From Gammaproteobacteria bacterium (GTDB lineage: Bacteria > Pseudomonadota > Gammaproteobacteria > UBA7966): a stretch of 7,945 bases of DNA. The DNA lies in assembly GCA_003485715.1 (NCBI GenBank), contig DNIF01000235.1, positions 1-7,945 of the forward strand. The letters run 5' to 3'. Both the position numbers and the translations under genes were made by a program. Numbering within the stretch: the first letter of the stretch is position 1; each line of letters opens with the position of its first letter. This document shows positions 5,966 through 7,945 of the stretch, one piece after another. The notes under the pieces were generated by a model. The model was not told the origin of the DNA and did no database searches. It worked only from the letters and a program-made list of their open reading frames with translations.

Positions 5966-7057
5966 ATGGGTGCTGCCAACGATGAACTCACGGTCCTTCC
6001 GCTCCCGCAATTCGTGCAGCGCGAGCATCTGGCGCGGCTGAAGCCCTCGCGGCCGGTCCGCGTTCCCACCGTGTTACGGGCCTTCACCGGGCTCATGGTT
6101 CTGGTCGTTCTCACCATCGGCATCGCACTCTATGCCGTGCCATGGGTGCAGACCGCCACGGGTCTTGGCCGTATCACGGCACTCAACCCGGCCGATCGCC
6201 TGCAGGTCGTCACCGCTCTGGTGGAAGGGCGCATCAAGCGCTGGTTCGTACAGGAAGGCAGCCGGGTCAAGGCGGGTGAGCCCATCGTCGAGATCGAGGA
6301 TCTGGACCCACTTTTTGTGGATCGTCTGGCGGCCGAGCGGCAGGCCGTATTCGAGCGTTACCGGGCAGCGCAGATTGCGAGCCAGACCGCACTAATCGAC
6401 TACCAGCGCCAGGAGCGGCTGTTCAAGGACGGGCTCTCTGCGCGCAGCACCTTCGAGGGTGCGAAGATTCGGTACCAGGAGCATCAGGCTCGAGAGGCCG
6501 CGGCCAAGGCAGACCTCAACAAGGCCGAGATCAACCTGAGTCAGCAGGCCACGCGGCGAGTGACGGCACCGCGTGATGGCACGGTGCTCGGCATCCTGGC
6601 AGGCGATGTCGCCACGATGGTCAAGCCCGGACAGTCGCTCGCCACTTTCCTGCCGATCGATGCGCGGCGGGCCGTCGAAATCTTCGTGACCGGAGTGGAT
6701 GCACCGCTGGTCTACAAGGGGCGCAAGGTGCGGCTCATGTTCGACGGCTGGCCAGCCATTCAGTGGAGTGGCTGGCCGGCGCGTGCGATCGGCACCTTCG
6801 GAGGCATCGTCGACAGCGTGGACCCGAATGCGCAGTCGAATGGTCGTTTCCGCGTACTCGTCACGGAAGACCCTCTCGACCCTTGGCCCCCTGCCACCTA
6901 CGTCCGCTTCGGCTCGCAGGCGCAAGGGTGGGTGCTCCTCAACACCGTCCGCCTTGGCTATGAGATCTGGCGTCAGATGAACGGTTTCCCGCCGCTCACC
7001 GATACCCAGGCCGCCTGGGGTGGCTATGTGCAGCAGCCGGGTGGCTCGGGTTCGTGA
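5966..7057 (+). CDS. HlyD-family periplasmic adaptor (membrane fusion protein)
   Basis: Adaptors of this family are anchored in the inner membrane and bridge an exporter to a TolC-type outer-membrane channel. The product has 363 residues. A cytoplasmic N-terminal tail (1-38) precedes one membrane helix (about 39-60). The lipoyl-like domain comes in two halves, near 80-112 (ALVEGRIKRWFVQEGSRVKA) and 196-228 (RRVTAPRDGTVLGILAGD, then KPGQSLATF), split by a short helical hairpin (about 118-195). A beta-barrel and membrane-proximal region follows (about 232-335). The hairpin has roughly 35-40 residues per arm, much shorter than in E. coli HlyD. The ATG lies 3 bases after the stop codon of the ABC-like gene, with GGAGG (5954-5958) 7 bases upstream and inside that gene's end. 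The downstream TolC-type gene overlaps its stop by 4 bases, so the three are clearly one operon. Sequence alone does not distinguish a type I secretion adaptor from a small-molecule efflux one. Confidence 0.91.
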   Translation: MGAANDELTVLPLPQFVQREHLARLKPSRPVRVPTVLRAFTGLMVLVVLTIGIALYAVPWVQTATGLGRITALNPADRLQVVTALVEGRIKRWFVQEGSRVKAGEPIVEIEDLDPLFVDRLAAERQAVFERYRAAQIASQTALIDYQRQERLFKDGLSARSTFEGAKIRYQEHQAREAAAKADLNKAEINLSQQATRRVTAPRDGTVLGILAGDVATMVKPGQSLATFLPIDARRAVEIFVTGVDAPLVYKGRKVRLMFDGWPAIQWSGWPARAIGTFGGIVDSVDPNAQSNGRFRVLVTEDPLDPWPPATYVRFGSQAQGWVLLNTVRLGYEIWRQMNGFPPLTDTQAAWGGYVQQPGGSGS

Positions 7058-7945
7058 GGCAGTCTCGCGCCACTTTGCTGGCCTGGGTCTCCAGCGGTCT
7101 AGCGTGCTTTGTGCAGCCAACCGAGGCCAGGCAGCCACTCTTGCTCGGAGAGGTGCTGGAGGTCTCGCGCGAGCATTCGCCAAAGATTCAGGAGTCGGTG
7201 GAGAAGCTCCGCGCTCGCGAAGGCAAGTTGCTCGAATCGCAAGGTGCCTTCGATATGGAGATCAGGCAGGACTCCATGCTGCGGGCCGATGGTTTCTATG
7301 ATGGCCGCTCGGTGGACACGAAACTGGTCAAGCCGCTGCCCGATTTCGGGGCCAGGCTATCCACCGGCTATCGAGTGACGGTGGGGGATTTCCCCATCTA
7401 CGAAGATGTACTCCGGACCAACGACCGTGGCGAGTTCAACTTCGGCCTCGTGTTCTCGCTGCTGCGTGACCGCGCCATCGACGACCGGCGGTTTGCCGTG
7501 GCCCAGGGCGAGCTCAACGTCTCCAGCGCGGAGCTGGAGGTCCTGGTCAACCAGCTCTCGGTGCAGCAGCAGGCGGTCAACGCCTATTACGAGTGGGTTG
7601 CGGCAGGCCTCAAGCGGCGCATCTTCTCGGCCCTGGTGGACATCGCATTGCAGCGCGAGACCGGCCTCGAACAGCGTGTGCGCGAGGGTGACCTGGCCGC
7701 CATCTTCATCACCGAGAACCGGCAGAACGTGCTCAAGCGTCAGGTCCTGCTGAACGAGGCAGAGCGGGAATTCGCCAACGCCGCAGTGAAACTCTCGCTC
7801 TTCTATCGCGACCCGCATGGCAGGCCGCAGGTGCCACCCAAGGAGCGCCTGCCGGATGGGTTTCCCGTCATCGAGACTGGCGTGCTCGATGAATTGCGCG
7901 ATGCGCTGGCCGCAGCCAGGGCAGGACGCCCGGAGTTCGGGCTGG
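7054..7945 (+). CDS. TolC-family outer-membrane channel protein, 5' part
   Basis: TolC-type proteins are trimeric outer-membrane channels with a long periplasmic helical barrel that dock onto HlyD-type adaptors. The frame starts at GTG 7054, whose GTGA overlaps the TGA stop of the adaptor gene, and stays open to the window end: 297 codons visible, C-terminus missing. The N-terminus looks like an export signal: basic start (MRQSR), hydrophobic core (about 7-20) and a likely cleavage after TEA (23-25). A Cys at 18 is not in a good lipobox. The typical start of the first helix follows (LLGEVLEVSREHSPKIQES, 30-48), then a probable beta-strand segment with FNFGLVFSLLRDRAIDDRR (128-146), a pattern common in TolC homologues, and long helices with YYEWVAAGLKRR (178-189). 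The second internal repeat appears to begin near the edge (LDELRDALAAARAGRPEFGL, 278-297). With the two upstream genes it completes a tripartite trans-envelope set. Confidence 0.9.
   Translation, partial: MRQSRATLLAWVSSGLACFVQPTEARQPLLLGEVLEVSREHSPKIQESVEKLRAREGKLLESQGAFDMEIRQDSMLRADGFYDGRSVDTKLVKPLPDFGARLSTGYRVTVGDFPIYEDVLRTNDRGEFNFGLVFSLLRDRAIDDRRFAVAQGELNVSSAELEVLVNQLSVQQQAVNAYYEWVAAGLKRRIFSALVDIALQRETGLEQRVREGDLAAIFITENRQNVLKRQVLLNEAEREFANAAVKLSLFYRDPHGRPQVPPKERLPDGFPVIETGVLDELRDALAAARAGRPEFGL

Noticed and set aside
1..7945. CRISPR array, tRNA, rRNA, transposase or phage genes
   Set aside because: I looked for regularly spaced repeats, tRNA cloverleaf motifs, rRNA-like stretches and mobile-element proteins on both strands and saw none.

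Overview
The window is GC-rich and densely coded. Six co-oriented plus-strand genes follow one minus-strand gene fragment at the left edge. The families point to a proteobacterium, most likely a gammaproteobacterium: an E. coli-type proton-driven MotA/MotB pair, an adjacent QmcA/YbbJ (SPFH/NfeD) pair, and an envelope-spanning ABC/HlyD/TolC set that needs an outer membrane. I cannot place it more precisely.

Region by region. Positions 1-131 (minus strand) hold the first 43 codons of a small, probably helical protein, possibly a phasin. The 353-base divergent spacer (132-484) carries a good sigma-70-type promoter for that gene on the minus strand and a sigma-28 (FliA)-like promoter pointing at motA. 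Positions 485-2353 are motA and motB, the flagellar stator, with all the key torque and proton-path residues present. Positions 2547-4051 are qmcA and its NfeD-type partner ybbJ, a membrane-scaffold pair. A 174-base spacer with inverted and direct repeats separates them from a tight operon at 4226-7945: an ABC-exporter-like protein, an HlyD-type periplasmic adaptor (3-base gap) and a TolC-type outer-membrane factor (4-base GTGA overlap) that runs off the right edge.

The main point of interest is the ABC-type protein. Its membrane domain and the general layout of its nucleotide-binding domain are intact, but every ATPase motif is replaced: Walker A, Q-loop, LSGGQ signature, Walker B Asp and Glu, and H-loop His. 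The gene is open over 578 codons and tightly coupled to adaptor and outer-membrane genes, so it looks like a maintained pseudo-ABC protein rather than a decaying pseudogene. This would be a type I secretion-like trans-envelope complex whose inner-membrane component probably cannot hydrolyse ATP. Its substrate, energy source and function cannot be read from this window.
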